Part shown: positions 49,601 to 57,789 of the stretch, one piece after another
Layout of the letters: every line of letters starts with the position of its first letter
How positions within the stretch are numbered: the first letter of the stretch is position 1
NCBI RefSeq assembly: GCF_040802235.1
Contig: NC_133158.1
Span: 154,330,401-154,394,400, forward strand
Length of the DNA stretch: 64,000 nucleotides
Direction of reading: 5' to 3'
From: Manis javanica
Lineage: Eukaryota; Chordata; Mammalia; Pholidota; Manidae
The notes under the pieces: generated by a model
Told to the model about the DNA's origin: nothing
Database searches by the model: none
What the model saw: only the letters and a program-made list of their open reading frames with translations
Position numbers and translations under genes: made by a program

Positions 49601-52600
49601 AGTCTGATGTTAGCCTGATGGGTTTTCCTTTATATGTGACCTTTTTCTCTCTAGCTGCCTTTAAAACTCTTTCTTTGTCCTTGATCTTTGCCATTTTAAT
49701 TATTATGTGTCTTGGTGTTGTCCTCCTTGTGTCCTTTCTGTTTGGGAGTTCTGTGTATTTCCATGGTCTGTTTGATTATTTCCTCCCCCAGTTTGGGGAA
49801 GTTTTCAGCAATTATTTCTTCAAAGACACTTTCTATCCCTTTTTCTCTCTCTTCTTCTTCTGGTACCCCTATAATACGGATATTGGTCACACAGTTCTCT
49901 TAAAATTGTTTCATTCCTGGAGATCCTTTCATCTCTCTCTGTGTCAGCTTCTATGTGTTCCTGTTCCCTGGTTTCTATTCCATCAATGGCCTCTTGCATC
50001 TTATCCACTCTGCTTATAAATCCTCCCAGAGTTTGTTTCACTTCTGTAATCTCCTTCCTGTCATCTGTGATCTCCCTCTGGATTTCATCCCTTAGCTCTT
50101 GTATATTTCTCTGCATCTCCATCAGCATGTTTATGATTTTTATTTTGAATTCTTTTTCAGGAAGACTGGTTAGGTCTGTCTCCTTCTCTGGTGTTGTCTC
50201 TGTGATCTTTGTCTGCCTGTAATTTTGCCTTTTCATGGTGATAGATATAGTTTGCAGAGCTGGCATGAGTGACAGCTGGAAGAAATTCCCTTCTTGTTTG
50301 TTTGTGGCCTTCCTCTCCTGGGAGAATAACGACCTCTAGTGGCATGTGCTGGGCAGCTGCGTGCAGAAAGGGCTTCTGATCCTTGCCTGGCTGCTATGGA
50401 GCTTATCTCTGCTGTTGCTGTGGGTGTGACCTGCCTCAGGCCGCTTCTCCCATATGATGGAGCTGCGTTGGAGGGGGTATGGCCGGGAGGCAATTTATCT
50501 CCGTGAGGGGCCTCCTTACTCCCTGCAGCCCAGGGGGTTAGAGTGCCCAGAGATTCCCAGATTCCCTGCTGCTGTACTAAGTGTCCCGGGACATTTCCAT
50601 CCAGTTTTGGGGTCCCTGTCCCTTTAAGACTTCCAAAAAAGCACTTGCAAAAAATTAATTAATTAATTAATTAAAATAAATAAATAAATAAAAAGTAAAT
50701 CCGCTCGCTTTTCTTTGTCCCCTGGTGCCGGCCTCAGGCACCCACTCACCGGTCCTGCTACCCTGTTTCCCTAGTATCCAGGACCCCACGCATGCACTGT
50801 GTCTGCGCTCTGGTGCAGATGGCTGGGGCTGGGTGTTCAGCAGTCCTGGGGTCCCTCTCCCTCCCTGCTCTGACTCATCTCCTCCTGCCGGGATCTGGGG
50901 TGAGGGGCGCTCGGGTACCACTGAGCTGGGACTTGTATCTTACCCCCTTCACGAGGCACTGGTTTCTCGCAGGTGTGGATGTTGTCTCGATGTTGTCCTG
51001 TGTCCTCTGGTCTCTAGTCTAGGAAGAGTTGTCTTTGTTATATTTTCATAAATATATGTGGTTTTGGGAGGAGATTTCCACTGCTCTACTCACGCCGCCA
51101 TCTTTGCTCCACCCCCCTTTTCTTTTTCTTTTTAACTAATAAGAAATTATTAATTATATTTAAAGGAAGAATGGGGAAACTTGAAATGTGAGAAGAGACA
51201 TCAAAAGTGTCACAGAAGACTGGATGTTAATGAAAGTGGAAGGAAGGAAGGGAGCAATTTAATGTCAAACGGCCCCATAAAGACTTCAGTTAACTTACTG
51301 GGCAAGATCCACAGGCTGGGGGAGATCTATATTGGACAGAGTAATACAATTGAAATTAGTAGTTTGTCCCGGCCCGCGGGACAAACGTGGAGTGTGCCGG
51401 AGACGCCTGCAGAAATGAGACAAGCAGGGGACACAAAGAATGACCAGCAAGACAGGATGTCTGATCAAGCTGGCGAAGTTTATTGTTTACAGGCTCAATT
51501 TATACAAGTAGCAAGTAAGGGGTGGGTCAGGAGATAATTGGACCTTAGGTGGCGCTGGCGGGGAGGTGTTTTCACACATCCTCAAGGTCTCCCTATTTTC
51601 AGAGTGAGGAGTCTTGGCCCATCTTCAAGGACAAGATATGTTTTTGTGAGCAGATAACTTCCAAGGACTGCACCGGTTGCTCTCAAGCTTGTGCTTTCCC
51701 ATGCTGCGTTCAGACGTGGGGGAAGGGACATAGCCCCGGCTCCCAACAGTAGTTAAGGAAAATTTTTTAAGTAATCCATTATCACATTTAAAGACATAGA
51801 CAAGTGTATCAGAAGTGGATTTTTCAGGCATATTCATCTCATAAGAGAAAACATATACTGGTCATGAGATTTCACTGAGAACACAACTCAGATAAGATCT
51901 CAGGTCCCATCCATTTACTTATGAGGTATTATTGGGTGCCAATATTCCAGTAGAAATAGCGATTTATGAGTGGCTTTTCCTTTTACTCAATGTAATGAGA
52001 AGGAAAATATACACAAGGTTCATTAACTTTGGTTGCCTTTCTGATGGGTGTTTATTTCAGGTAGGTTGTTGCCACCTAGTGGTGAGAGTGATTTGGGGTA
52101 CAAAACTGGCAAAATTCAAGATCCAGCACAATGAGATAGACAGTAAATAAAGACACTGTAGAACAGTTTAGATCTTTGTAATTTGTGAGGTATCTGTGAC
52201 TAGAATGCATGTGAAGAGATAATCTAAAAATCTAGAAAAATACTAGAGCATGGTATATTGAAAAAATTATGCAGCCCATCTTAAAAATCAGGCTGTAAAC
52301 ATGAGAGGAAAAACTGCTGAGTTTTATCAACAAATGCATGTTAAAAATTAGTTTAATTTTCAACCATCCAAGCATTCCTTATTATGGCCCAGTGCAGTGC
52401 TAAGCAGAATAGCAATGTGCAAAAAATCTGTGTTTAAGGTGGGCATATGCACAAGTTTGGGGTGAGAAAGACTGCCAGTGTCTATTGTGTGTAGTGCTTT
52501 CGGGGGAAGAAATTGAAGTATGAAATATATAGTAAATTACATAAGGAACATTTATCTCAGATGTATGGCTCATTGGGTTTTTACATTTGTAGATATCTGT

Positions 52601-55600
52601 ATAACCACTCACATCAGATGCAAAATGTTTCCAGTACCCTACAAAGTTCCCTCAGTCAGTAACCCCTCCCAGATATAAGAAATTATTAATTATAGTTAAA
52701 GGAACTTTATACAGATCAGAGACTATCTCCAAGGTGTGCCTAGAAAGCACTCTTCTTTATCACTTACTGTCCAATTCCAGTGAGGTTTATGTGACTTAGC
52801 AGGCCAGTTTAGTGAAGATTCAAATGTGGAGGATTGGTCCAGAATTGCTGACTGGACTGAGAACAGATAGAACTCCCCCAGGGTGACTCCTATGTGCTCA
52901 GCTCGCATGCTCCTGATTACAGGAGAGAGCTCTCTCCTTGCTGTTTTTATAAAAAGTAACAGGGATGGGGTAGGGCACTTTGCCGCAAGTTTAGACTAGC
53001 TGATGAGGGTGTTTGCCTCAGGCTAGGAAATCGAATACAGGGATAAACCTGCTTGGCCTATCATGTCCCTAATCTTCACTCTTAAAGTAGGGATAATTCC
53101 TCCCCAAAGGCCTCTGGATAAGTGGCCTAGCTGTTGGGGAACTAGGAGCACAGGAGAGTTTGAGGTGGGGAGAAAACAAATGGGGAGGTGGAGCAGAAGT
53201 CTGTGTAGCCTATAGGCAGTGTTGGTACAGAAGGGAAAGCTGAACGATGGACTATTTTTCCCTTGAAAAAAATTTTAATCACAAAATACAGCGATATGTG
53301 CTTTCTGGGAAACACCCAAACAACATAGGAATATATTAAGTAAAATCAATATCTACGTCTCCATCCATCCTACCACTCCTCTCCCCTCTCACACATCCCA
53401 GAAGGTATCATTACTCCTATTTGGTTTGTAGCCTCCTAGAACTTTTCTGTATCTCAATATATGGATGCGAGATATGTATATGTTCATGTCCTTTATATCA
53501 TAAAAGGGATTTTACTCTATTTATTATCCCCAACTATATATCTTTCAACCATATCTGTCAAATCTTTCCACACTTGCAAGAGCAAACTGCTTCACTCTTT
53601 CTAAAGGCTGCTAGAATTCCACTGTGTCACATATAATAAGTTATTTAACTAGCCCCATCTTGATTTACATCCAAGTTGTTTCCAGTTTTTCACCATGATA
53701 GCAGTGGTGTGATAGATCTTTTCAGATATAATGCTTATTCATTTGAGGAAGTATTTCTATAGGTACTTACATTGAAGTGAAATAGTTTGTTCAAAGAACA
53801 TATACATATGGCTTTTCAGATATAATGCTTATTCATTTGAAGAAGTATTTCTAGAGGTACTTACATTGAGGTGAAATGGTTTGTTCAAAGAACATATGCA
53901 TATGGCTGAGTTACCTTTCTAAAAGGTCATACCAAATTATATCCATTTATAGAGAGAGTATGAGAGGCTACTTTTGAGTTAATTACAAATGTCCAGCTAG
54001 GAGGGGCCAAACCAGAGGAAATTGTAATGGGGGAGTGACGGAGAGGACCTCACAAAGTCTCTGGGGCCAGTCTGTGTGGTTCCAGGTAACGAGTCAGCCT
54101 CCCATGAGAAGTGACCGACCCTACCTTAACCAAGACAAGTTTGGTGCAATTCAGCTGGTGGCTCTAGTGGGACAAGGCCTGCCTTAAAATGGGGGTGGAG
54201 CAGATATTTTCTCTCTTTGATTCTTCAAGGATAGAAACTACCCTCTCCCTGTCCCTCCCCTAACCTCCTCCTTCATTAGATGCCAGGGCACGGTGGGAGC
54301 AGAGGCTAAAACTCTGCTGATCTGTTACTGGCAAACCCTGCCATTTTGCCCAGGTGAGCATGTGGGCCCTAGGGAACTAGACAGTGAGCAGGTCCCTGTT
54401 CTTGTGCATTCGTTAGCACTGGGTTCAGGAGACCTGTTGCATTGAATCCTCTTCTCAGCTCAGCTTTAGATGAGAAAGCCCCCACAGGATCAGCAAAGGG
54501 AAGCATGAGCTGGGCCTTCAGCCTCATACACAGGCCAGAGTGCTGACTGAAACCTGAGAGTACAGCCTCCCAGGCTAGCTTGTCAAACAGTGCAGGCTCC
54601 AGACTTGCCCTCCAGTTGAGGAATCTTGAATTCTGTGACCCATCCAGGTGGGCAAGAACCTTATTTCTTTTATCCAAGTTTGTATCTGGCACAGTACTGG
54701 CATATAGTAAGGGCTCAATGAATAGTTGTTTAATGATTGCACAGAAGCCAGGGAGAAGTGTTTATAGTTAGACCATCCTTCCCTCCCTGAGCTGAGAATT
54801 TTCATGCTGAAAAGAAATGCTAGGATTTAGTCAGGTGGTTGGGATGACGGCCCAATTAATGGTTATTAATGGTTATTCATTCAACAAACATTTATAAAGC
54901 TGGTGATATAGTGGTTGGATCAGTGGTTGGGTAACTAGATATAGTGGTTGGGTGGGTAAACTAGTTTTTTCCAAGTTTTAGCACTGCAAGTCTTGTTTTA
55001 CTGGGAAATCTCTGAGTTCTAAGCAACCAAGATGGCTGATCAGCCCATAACATAGAGAGCAAACACAGGTACAGCCCTGCCCTTGGGAAGCAAACTGTTC
55101 AGTGGGGTGTTATGGGCATTTTCAGAGGCTTCCTGAGAAAAGTGCTGTGAAGGAGAGGAACTTGGAGGGAGTGGTTCTAGGGAAGTCTCTGACATGGACC
55201 TTGACCTCTCTGAGAAAATGTCTGAGTTGAGATTGAAAGGATGAGTAGAAATTAGCCAGGTGAAGGAAGAGTGAAGAAAGAGTACTCCAGATAGAGGAAA
55301 TGGCTTGTGCAAAGGCCTGGCTACAGTTCATGGGACATTTGTGAAACAGAAAGCTGCGTTACAACAAAGAGAAAGAAGAAAGGTATGAGGTAGACCTGGA
55401 GAGGTAGGCAGGGGTCCATATGAAGGATCCGGCAGTTTTAATCTAAACATGAGAGGATTGAAGGGTTTGTCTTGATCAGCTTTGGATGTTTTCAACACCA
55501 CTTTGGCTACAATGTAGGAGAACTAGAATGAGTTCTGGAAGTCAGATAGGGAGAACCACAGGGGTCCAAGTCGTAGATGCACTACAGGAGTGACGCATAA

Positions 55601-57325
55601 TGGAGATGAGTCCATGGGTTGGAGGCAAATGTAGGAAAGAAATTGAGAGGAGTTGGTGGTGGATTGCATATGATAAGGAATAAGGGAGAGGGTAAATGCA
55701 GGGTACTCACAGAGTACAGATATCTACATAATATTAACTGGAAAATATACCACTTAAAAAACAGAACTTATCACTATTACAAGTATGTACAACTTGATTG
55801 TTTCATGAAAATTTATAAACAGGAAATGAAATAGTTTTCTGTAAGGGCCTTCGTTTTGTATCTAACCTTGCCATAGTCAAGCATTACTTGGTAGAAAATG
55901 TAATTGGTTGTCCTTTTTAGTCACCTTGAACCCTATATCCCTTCATTACCCCAAGTTAAGACAGAAGGGAGGCCTAGGAGCTTTGCTGTGTAGTCCCTCA
56001 GGCTGGAGACAATTTGATGGATCATGAATGATTTAAGAATGTCTTCTTATATCTCAATAAAACTGGAGGGAAATTTATATAAAGGAGAAAAAAAGTTCAG
56101 TCTTTTGAGCTAATCAAAGCAGGGTGAGGTTCAGGGCTCCTGGATACCCTCAGCCACCTCTGTGGCACCACACACAGTCTGTAGCGCTCTGCTCCCACCT
56201 CCAGAGAGACACGGGCTGCTACCGGAACTCCCAGGCTTCTCAGGAGCTTGCAGATGTATTTAAAGTGGGGCATAGTGTTCAGAGAACCCAAGCAAGTACC
56301 TAACTGTTGGAGGGAACATGCTGCTGCAGCACAACAGCCCTGTTGGCCAGGGTGCTTGTAGCCCTTGCCTTCCAAAGCAACAGGAACTACGTCTGCCTCT
56401 CCTGGGTCAATGCCAGAGACTCAGAAATGATGACTTGAGGAAAAAATGTCTACCTTCACCCACTTCCACATATTCACAGCGGGGCCTGGGCCTGGCAAAG
56501 AGGCAGGGGCTGTTAGAGAAGAAACTGACCTGACCGGGTGCCCAGCCTGACCGCCTCTCTCTAGCCCTGCTGTTTTTATTCATAGTCCTACCAGTCTGAT
56601 ATTTTATTAGCCCTCTATTTGTGTTTTTGTCTTTTCCTAGAATGTAAGTTCCGTAAGGGCAGGGACCTTGTGTATTTTGTTCACTTTTTATATCTTCAGC
56701 ACATAGAATAGTGTTTGTCATGTAATGAGATAAACTAGCCACAGCTACAAATCAACCTAAAGATTTCTTTTTTTATAGATTTAAAAATTTTAAAGATTTC
56801 TATCATTTCAGCTGTAAATGGAGCAAGATTGGACCTCCTTATGACTCCAAGAATGAACTAGTGGTTACCAAAGGGGAGGGGTGTGGGAGGGTGGGTGGAG
56901 AGGGAGAGAGAAGGGGACTGAGGGGTATTATGTTTAGTACACATGGTGTGGGGGATCACGGGGAGAAGAGTGTAGCACAGAAAAGGGACATAGTGGATCT
57001 CTGGCAACTTGCTGCACTGATGGACAGTGACTGCATTGGGGTATGGGTGGGGACTTGATAATCTGGGTAAATGTAGTAACCACATTGTTTTTTCATGTGA
57101 AACCTTCATAAGAGTGTATATCAATCATACCTGAATAAAAAATTTAAAAAAAAAAGATTGGACCTCCTTATAAATTATATCTTGTTCTCTTGCAGTTCCT
57201 TTAAAGAGAAACGATGGCTTCAGCAGTTAGAAATAGCAAGAGTTCTAGCCAGAAAGAGCATCTCTAACCTGACTACCCAAGGCGGCCTGACAGCATGTGA
57301 AAATTCCCCAGAAATTATGCTTTGA
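19566..57325 (+). CDS. ANKUB1: ANKUB1, ankyrin repeat and ubiquitin-like domain protein (six coding exons)
   Basis: Spliced CDS: 19566-19655, 21039-21182, 28177-28393, 38462-38576, 41894-42832, 57196-57325. All introns are GT-AG and phases agree; the total is 544 codons plus TGA. Residues 1-78 (exons 1-2) form an N-terminal ubiquitin-like fold beginning [15 protein letters not shown]. Residues 79-~165 look like a second ubiquitin-like region. Residues ~190-300 carry ankyrin repeats ([34 protein letters not shown]). A long, likely disordered tail and a short conserved C-terminus ([17 protein letters not shown]) follow. I recognised it from the human protein as remembered. The molecular role is not well established; ubiquitin-like plus ankyrin modules suggest a protein-interaction scaffold. 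The exon 1 start is supported by family conservation, though the frame is open a little upstream. Confidence 0.95.
20130..20250 (-). repeat. MIR fragment
   Basis: 'CAGGGAAACTAAAGCTCAGAG' in part, then 'GACCATCTTACCTAGGATCAG', the conserved MIR core read on the minus strand. Confidence 0.65.
20425..20760. repeat. Old DNA-transposon-like repeat, family unassigned
   Basis: Begins 'GGCTCTTAAACTTTATGCCTC' in part and runs to 'CAAAGTCATAGGTACAGCC'. I recognise the text as a repeat found in many mammals but cannot name the family reliably. No coding content. Confidence 0.5.
21039..21182 (+). CDS. ANKUB1: ANKUB1 coding exon 2 (residues 31-78)
   Basis: Acceptor TTTTTAAG, then GATTATTTC (DYFH). It ends TGCTCTGTTAAG with donor GTATGA, phase 0 at both sides, 48 codons. 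Encodes the second half of the N-terminal ubiquitin-like domain ([19 protein letters not shown]). Confidence 0.94.
24065..24155 (+). repeat. L2-like 3' end
   Basis: 'CCCAGTGCCTAGAATAGTAC' then 'TTGGCACATGTTAGG' and 'GTGTTAAATAAATGAG', the L2 terminal text. Confidence 0.6.
25461..25749 (+). mobile_element. L1-type 3' end with target-site duplication
   Basis: A 5'-truncated, non-coding 3' end with 'GACAGATAGTAACCACACTA' and 'GGATTTAATAATATGGGTAA', related to 11869-12022. AAGTACAGCAGTGT at 25447-25460 and 25750-25763 is a 14-bp perfect target duplication. Same orientation as ANKUB1. Confidence 0.8.
28177..28393 (+). CDS. ANKUB1: ANKUB1 coding exon 3 (residues 79-150 plus one base)
   Basis: Acceptor CTCCCTTTAG, then GAAGAAAATAAG (EENK). 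It ends ATCG with donor GTACTG, phase 1. Encodes [20 protein letters not shown] and [11 protein letters not shown]. Reading past the donor meets a stop within 20 bases, supporting this splice site. Probably a second ubiquitin-like fold. Confidence 0.92.
29515..29645 (-). repeat. MIR-like fragment
   Basis: 'GAATGGTTAAGTGACTTGCTC' in part, the conserved MIR segment on the minus strand; strongly decayed. Confidence 0.5.
29807..30686 (-). mobile_element. 5'-truncated L1 (880 bp) with perfect target duplication
   Basis: Minus-strand L1 3' part. The ORF2 C-terminus is recognisable with [18 protein letters not shown] in a nearly open stretch, followed by the 3'UTR and the usual L1 end at the A-tract. 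GGCCTGCTTTGCATCTT at 29790-29806 and 30687-30703 is a 17-bp perfect target duplication. Inserted antisense in ANKUB1 intron 3. It ends at the ordinary L1 3' terminus and lacks the retroviral tail of copies 1 and 2. Confidence 0.93.
32690..32800 (-). repeat. MIR fragment
   Basis: 'CAGGCTCAAAGAAGTTAAGTG' in part and 'CTGCTGAAGGGCATACC' match the MIR core on the minus strand. Confidence 0.6.
35030..35180 (+). repeat. MIR fragment
   Basis: 'GCTTGCTGAGTAACCTCAGGC' in part, then 'GGGCCTCAGCTTCCC', a plus-strand MIR. Confidence 0.55.
35461..35542 (+). repeat. Left arm of 82-bp perfect inverted duplication
   Basis: Identical at all 82 positions to the reverse complement of 36264-36345. The arm covers the 5' part of a plus-strand MIR (35465-35700), so this is the original copy and the right arm is the derived one. 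Spacer is 721 bp, within ANKUB1 intron 3. Confidence 0.97.
35465..35700 (+). repeat. MIR
   Basis: Near full-length plus-strand MIR: 'GCCAGACTGCCTAAGCCC', 'CTGAGCAAGTTACTTAAGC', 'TTTCCTCAGCTGTAAAATGG', 'TGTAAAGTACTTACAGCAG'. Its first ~78 bp are inside the left inverted-repeat arm. Confidence 0.85.
36264..36345 (-). repeat. Right arm of 82-bp perfect inverted duplication
   Basis: Reverse complement of 35461-35542 without mismatch. At its left edge GTAACTAGTGGAACCCA is immediately followed by a second near copy, a 17-bp microduplication typical of a template-switch junction. No MIR 3' part accompanies it, so it is not an independent MIR insertion. Confidence 0.97.
36640..36900 (+). repeat. Ancient interspersed repeat, family unassigned
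   Basis: 'CAACAAATATTTACTGAGCATC', shortened here, then 'CAGGCACCAA' and 'AAGCTTGCATTTCAGTGGGG': the common mammalian repeat text. Similar to 39665-39800. Confidence 0.5.
37033..37055. repeat. (CTTAG)n microsatellite
   Basis: Four and a half CTTAG units next to a short inverted CTAAG. Confidence 0.85.
38462..38576 (+). CDS. ANKUB1: ANKUB1 coding exon 4 (residues 151-189 in part)
   Basis: Acceptor CTGATCCACAG. Two bases complete the split Gly codon, then ACA ACA CTG CGC TTG GAC GTC TGG (TTLRLDVW). It ends CTCAA with donor GTATGG, phase 2. Encodes [20 protein letters not shown], leading into the ankyrin region. Confidence 0.93.
39350..39590 (-). repeat. MIR
   Basis: 'CAGACAAGGAAACTGATATT' in part, 'TGTCACACAGTTTGCAAGGGC' in part and 'TTTATGAGGTAGATACTATT', a long minus-strand MIR. 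Confidence 0.8.
39855..40080 (+). repeat. MIR
   Basis: 'GAACTTGGGCAAGTTATATAG', 'CTTCTATAAAATGGGAATAA' and 'GGGCTGCCTGGCACAAGG' match a plus-strand MIR. Confidence 0.8.
41894..42832 (+). CDS. ANKUB1: ANKUB1 coding exon 5 (residues 189-502 in part)
   Basis: The largest exon, 939 nt. Acceptor TTTTGTTCAG; one base completes Lys189, then TAT CAG AAA AGG. It ends GCCAG with donor GTAACA, phase 2. It encodes the ankyrin repeats (about residues 190-300), a basic segment ([17 protein letters not shown]) and a low-complexity Ser/Gln/Pro-rich tail with [20 protein letters not shown]. Fully open over 312 codons, indicating a functional gene. Confidence 0.95.
43262..43577 (-). mobile_element. 3'-truncated LTR-like segment at L1 copy 2 tail
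   Basis: Counterpart of 3154-3476. Element strand starts TGTGGG after a purine run and ends 19 nt past AATAAA (43285-43280). Contains the same three 19-20 bp direct repeats (about 43405-43460). No U5. Confidence 0.6.
44173..44620 (-). pseudogene. Endogenous retroviral env transmembrane remnant (copy 2)
   Basis: Homologous to the frame at 4127-4600, but split: one frame (44611-44423) carries the LQN heptad region and ends at the cysteine motif, and a second frame (44448-44173) carries the following Asn-Leu-Ser-Asp segment and the hydrophobic anchor. A frameshift therefore lies at the disulfide motif, near 44425-44445. Here cysteines of a CX6C-type motif are visible that copy 1 has lost. Not translatable as one protein. 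Confidence 0.7.
45397..49223 (-). pseudogene. L1 ORF2 pseudogene (copy 2)
   Basis: ORF2 homologue broken into at least six open pieces: 49223-48978 (endonuclease start), 48763-48152, 47506-46625 (reverse transcriptase with FADD), 46458-46177, 46199-45948 and 45768-45397 (C-terminus). The Cys-rich motif falls in a broken stretch. Small deletions and stops separate the pieces. Non-functional. Confidence 0.93.
49392..50236 (-). pseudogene. L1 ORF1 pseudogene (copy 2)
   Basis: Starts [10 protein letters not shown] with one copy of the coiled-coil block that copy 1 has doubled. A ~16-bp deletion near 49887 removes the codons around the RNN segment before the RRM and shifts the frame. Another shift lies near 49700-49750. 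An Arg codon CGA in copy 1 is TGA here (about 49503-49505), a typical methyl-CpG decay. The C-terminal part down to 49392 is otherwise recognisable. Confidence 0.88.
50237..51113 (-). promoter_or_regulatory. L1 copy 2 5'UTR
   Basis: About 880 bp, homologous to the copy 1 5'UTR but with a single monomer unit (about 50609-50780). Its A-rich linker has become a TTAA/AATA microsatellite (50652-50692). Fewer CpGs remain than in copy 1. Confidence 0.75.
50652..50692. repeat. (TTAA)n/(AATA)n microsatellite in L1 copy 2
   Basis: AATTAATTAATT followed by AAATAAATAAAT units, replacing the monomer's A-rich linker. Confidence 0.9.
51359..51364. repeat. Target duplication of the solo LTR, left
   Basis: GTAGTT, repeated exactly at 51749-51754. 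Confidence 0.85.
51365..51748 (-). mobile_element. Solo ERV LTR (384 bp) with 6-bp target duplication
   Basis: On the minus strand it reads TGTTGGGAGCCGGGG...GGGCCGGGACA, with the TG/CA ends of an LTR. It is flanked by GTAGTT on both sides. A TATAAA (51504-51499) and AATAAA (51484-51479) lie in order on the element strand, only ~20 nt apart. A 6-bp duplication is typical of class II (betaretrovirus-like) elements. No internal retroviral sequence adjoins it, so it is a solo LTR left by LTR-LTR recombination. It is not similar to the LTR-like tails of the L1 copies. Antisense within ANKUB1 intron 5. Confidence 0.88.
51749..51754. repeat. Target duplication of the solo LTR, right
   Basis: GTAGTT, partner of 51359-51364. 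Confidence 0.85.
51755..53264. other. Unannotated intronic sequence
   Basis: Nothing recognised except a 30-bp sequence (52675-52704) that recurs at 51139-51168 with one mismatch. Confidence 0.45.
53265..53960 (-). mobile_element. Old L1-like relic
   Basis: 'CATCCAAGTTGTTTCCAGTT' and 'ATTCCACTGTGTCACATATAA' in part resemble the antisense L1M 3' region. Contains a 94-bp tandem duplication (53718-53905). No intact frame. Confidence 0.5.
53718..53905. repeat. Tandem duplication, 2 x 94 bp
   Basis: 53718-53811 and 53812-53905 are near-identical, starting CTTTTCAGATATAATGC and ending CATATGG with a handful of substitutions (GAGG/GAAG, TATAGG/TAGAGG, GAAG/GAGG, ATACA/ATGCA). Confidence 0.95.
54640..54745 (+). 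repeat. L2-like 3' end
   Basis: 'TATCTGGCACAGTACTGGCA' followed by 'TAGTAAGGGCTCAATGAATAG'. Confidence 0.6.
55090..55640 (+). repeat. Ancient interspersed repeat, family unassigned
   Basis: 'GGCTTGTGCAAAGGCCTGG' and 'TGTCTGAGTTGAGATTGAAAG' belong to the same family as 900-1760 and 36640-36900. Confidence 0.5.
56635..56735 (+). repeat. L2-like 3' end
   Basis: 'GTAAGGGCAGGGACCTTGTG', 'TATCTTCAGCACATAGAATAG'. Confidence 0.65.
56843..57153 (+). mobile_element. 5'-truncated L1 3' end next to the ANKUB1 exon 6 acceptor
   Basis: A 311-bp sense-oriented L1 3'UTR end finishing AATAAAAAATTTAAAAAAAA. It is the reverse complement type of the 3'UTR seen at 29807-30100. AAGATTGGACCTCCTTAT at 56825-56842 and 57154-57171 is an 18-bp perfect target duplication. 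The right duplication ends 24 bp before the first base of exon 6 (57196). The acceptor AG and its pyrimidine run are preserved, but the branch-point zone now consists of the duplicated target and the L1 tail. Confidence 0.93.
57196..57325 (+). CDS. ANKUB1: ANKUB1 coding exon 6 (residues 502-544, stop)
   Basis: Acceptor TTGTTCTCTTGCAG. One base completes the split Ser codon, then TCC TTT AAA GAG AAA CGA TGG (SFKEKRW). The conserved [21 protein letters not shown] follows and TGA is at 57323-57325. Confidence 0.92.
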
Positions 57326-57789
57326 AGTCAAAACAACCCCAGTGTGGGCAAAGACCTGGTCAAACTGTAACTCCCAGTTCTAATGTTAACATTTCTAATA
57401 ACTAATGCTATAATTTCTAGCAACAGTTCTAATGCTGCATCCCTATCAACAGGATATTCCATGTTTAACACCTGGTCTTTTGAATTCCATCACCCTAAGT
57501 GAAAATTTAGGACATTTGCTTCTGCATAAAGAGCTGAAGAAGAATTCATAAGAAACTGAGAATTGTATTCACCTACCAGCTAGGGTAATTAGGAGTACAG
57601 GAGAGAATTTTTACTGTTTCTCTTTTTTTCCTTTCCTGGGTTTAATGCTTTTTGTTTTTAAACCATGTTAATTTAGTTCATAGTAAAAATAAAATTTTTT
57701 AAGTTCTATATAAAGGAAGTACCGAGGAGAGTTATGAATACCAGCTAGTCTAGTACTGGTCTTAGATATCTTTTGAACTTCTGCTAAAA
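57326..57789 (+). other. Probable ANKUB1 3'UTR
   Basis: No repeat or gene recognised. AATAAA at 57688-57693 (and another at 57821-57826, in an L1 relic) could end the transcript; neither is proven. Confidence 0.5.
57688..57693 (+). promoter_or_regulatory. Candidate ANKUB1 polyadenylation signal
   Basis: AATAAA 363 nt past the stop codon, the first canonical signal downstream of exon 6. Confidence 0.45.

Larger units (their letters stand above)
43261..51113 (-). mobile_element. Full-length but decayed L1 (copy 2) with the same retroviral tail
   Basis: About 7.85 kb on the minus strand, antisense in ANKUB1 intron 5. Same plan as copy 1: 5' start near 51113 (CAAAGATGGCGGCGTGAGT), one 5'UTR monomer, ORF1 (50236-49392), ORF2 (49223-45397), the L1 3' end at about 45066, then A-rich tract, linker, A-tract (44905-44893), env remnant and LTR-like segment ending at 43261. 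ORF1 and ORF2 carry several frameshifts and stops. Flanking DNA is unrelated to that of copy 1, so it is a separate insertion. The left flank is a T/G-rich tract and no clear target duplication can be seen. Confidence 0.92.
42833..57195 (+). other. ANKUB1 intron 5
   Basis: 14363 nt, the longest intron. Contains L1 copy 2 antisense (43261-51113), a solo LTR (51365-51748), an L1-like relic with a 94-bp tandem duplication (53265-53960), old repeats (55090-55640, 56635-56735) and a sense L1 3' end (56843-57153) close to the exon 6 acceptor. The remainder (51755-53264, 53961-55089, 55641-56634) is unassigned. Confidence 0.75.

Noticed and set aside
3147-51113. L1 copies 1 and 2 as one segmental duplication
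   Set aside because: Flanking DNA is unrelated, copy 1 has its own target duplication, and the copies differ in monomer number, coiled-coil length and decay; independent insertion fits better.
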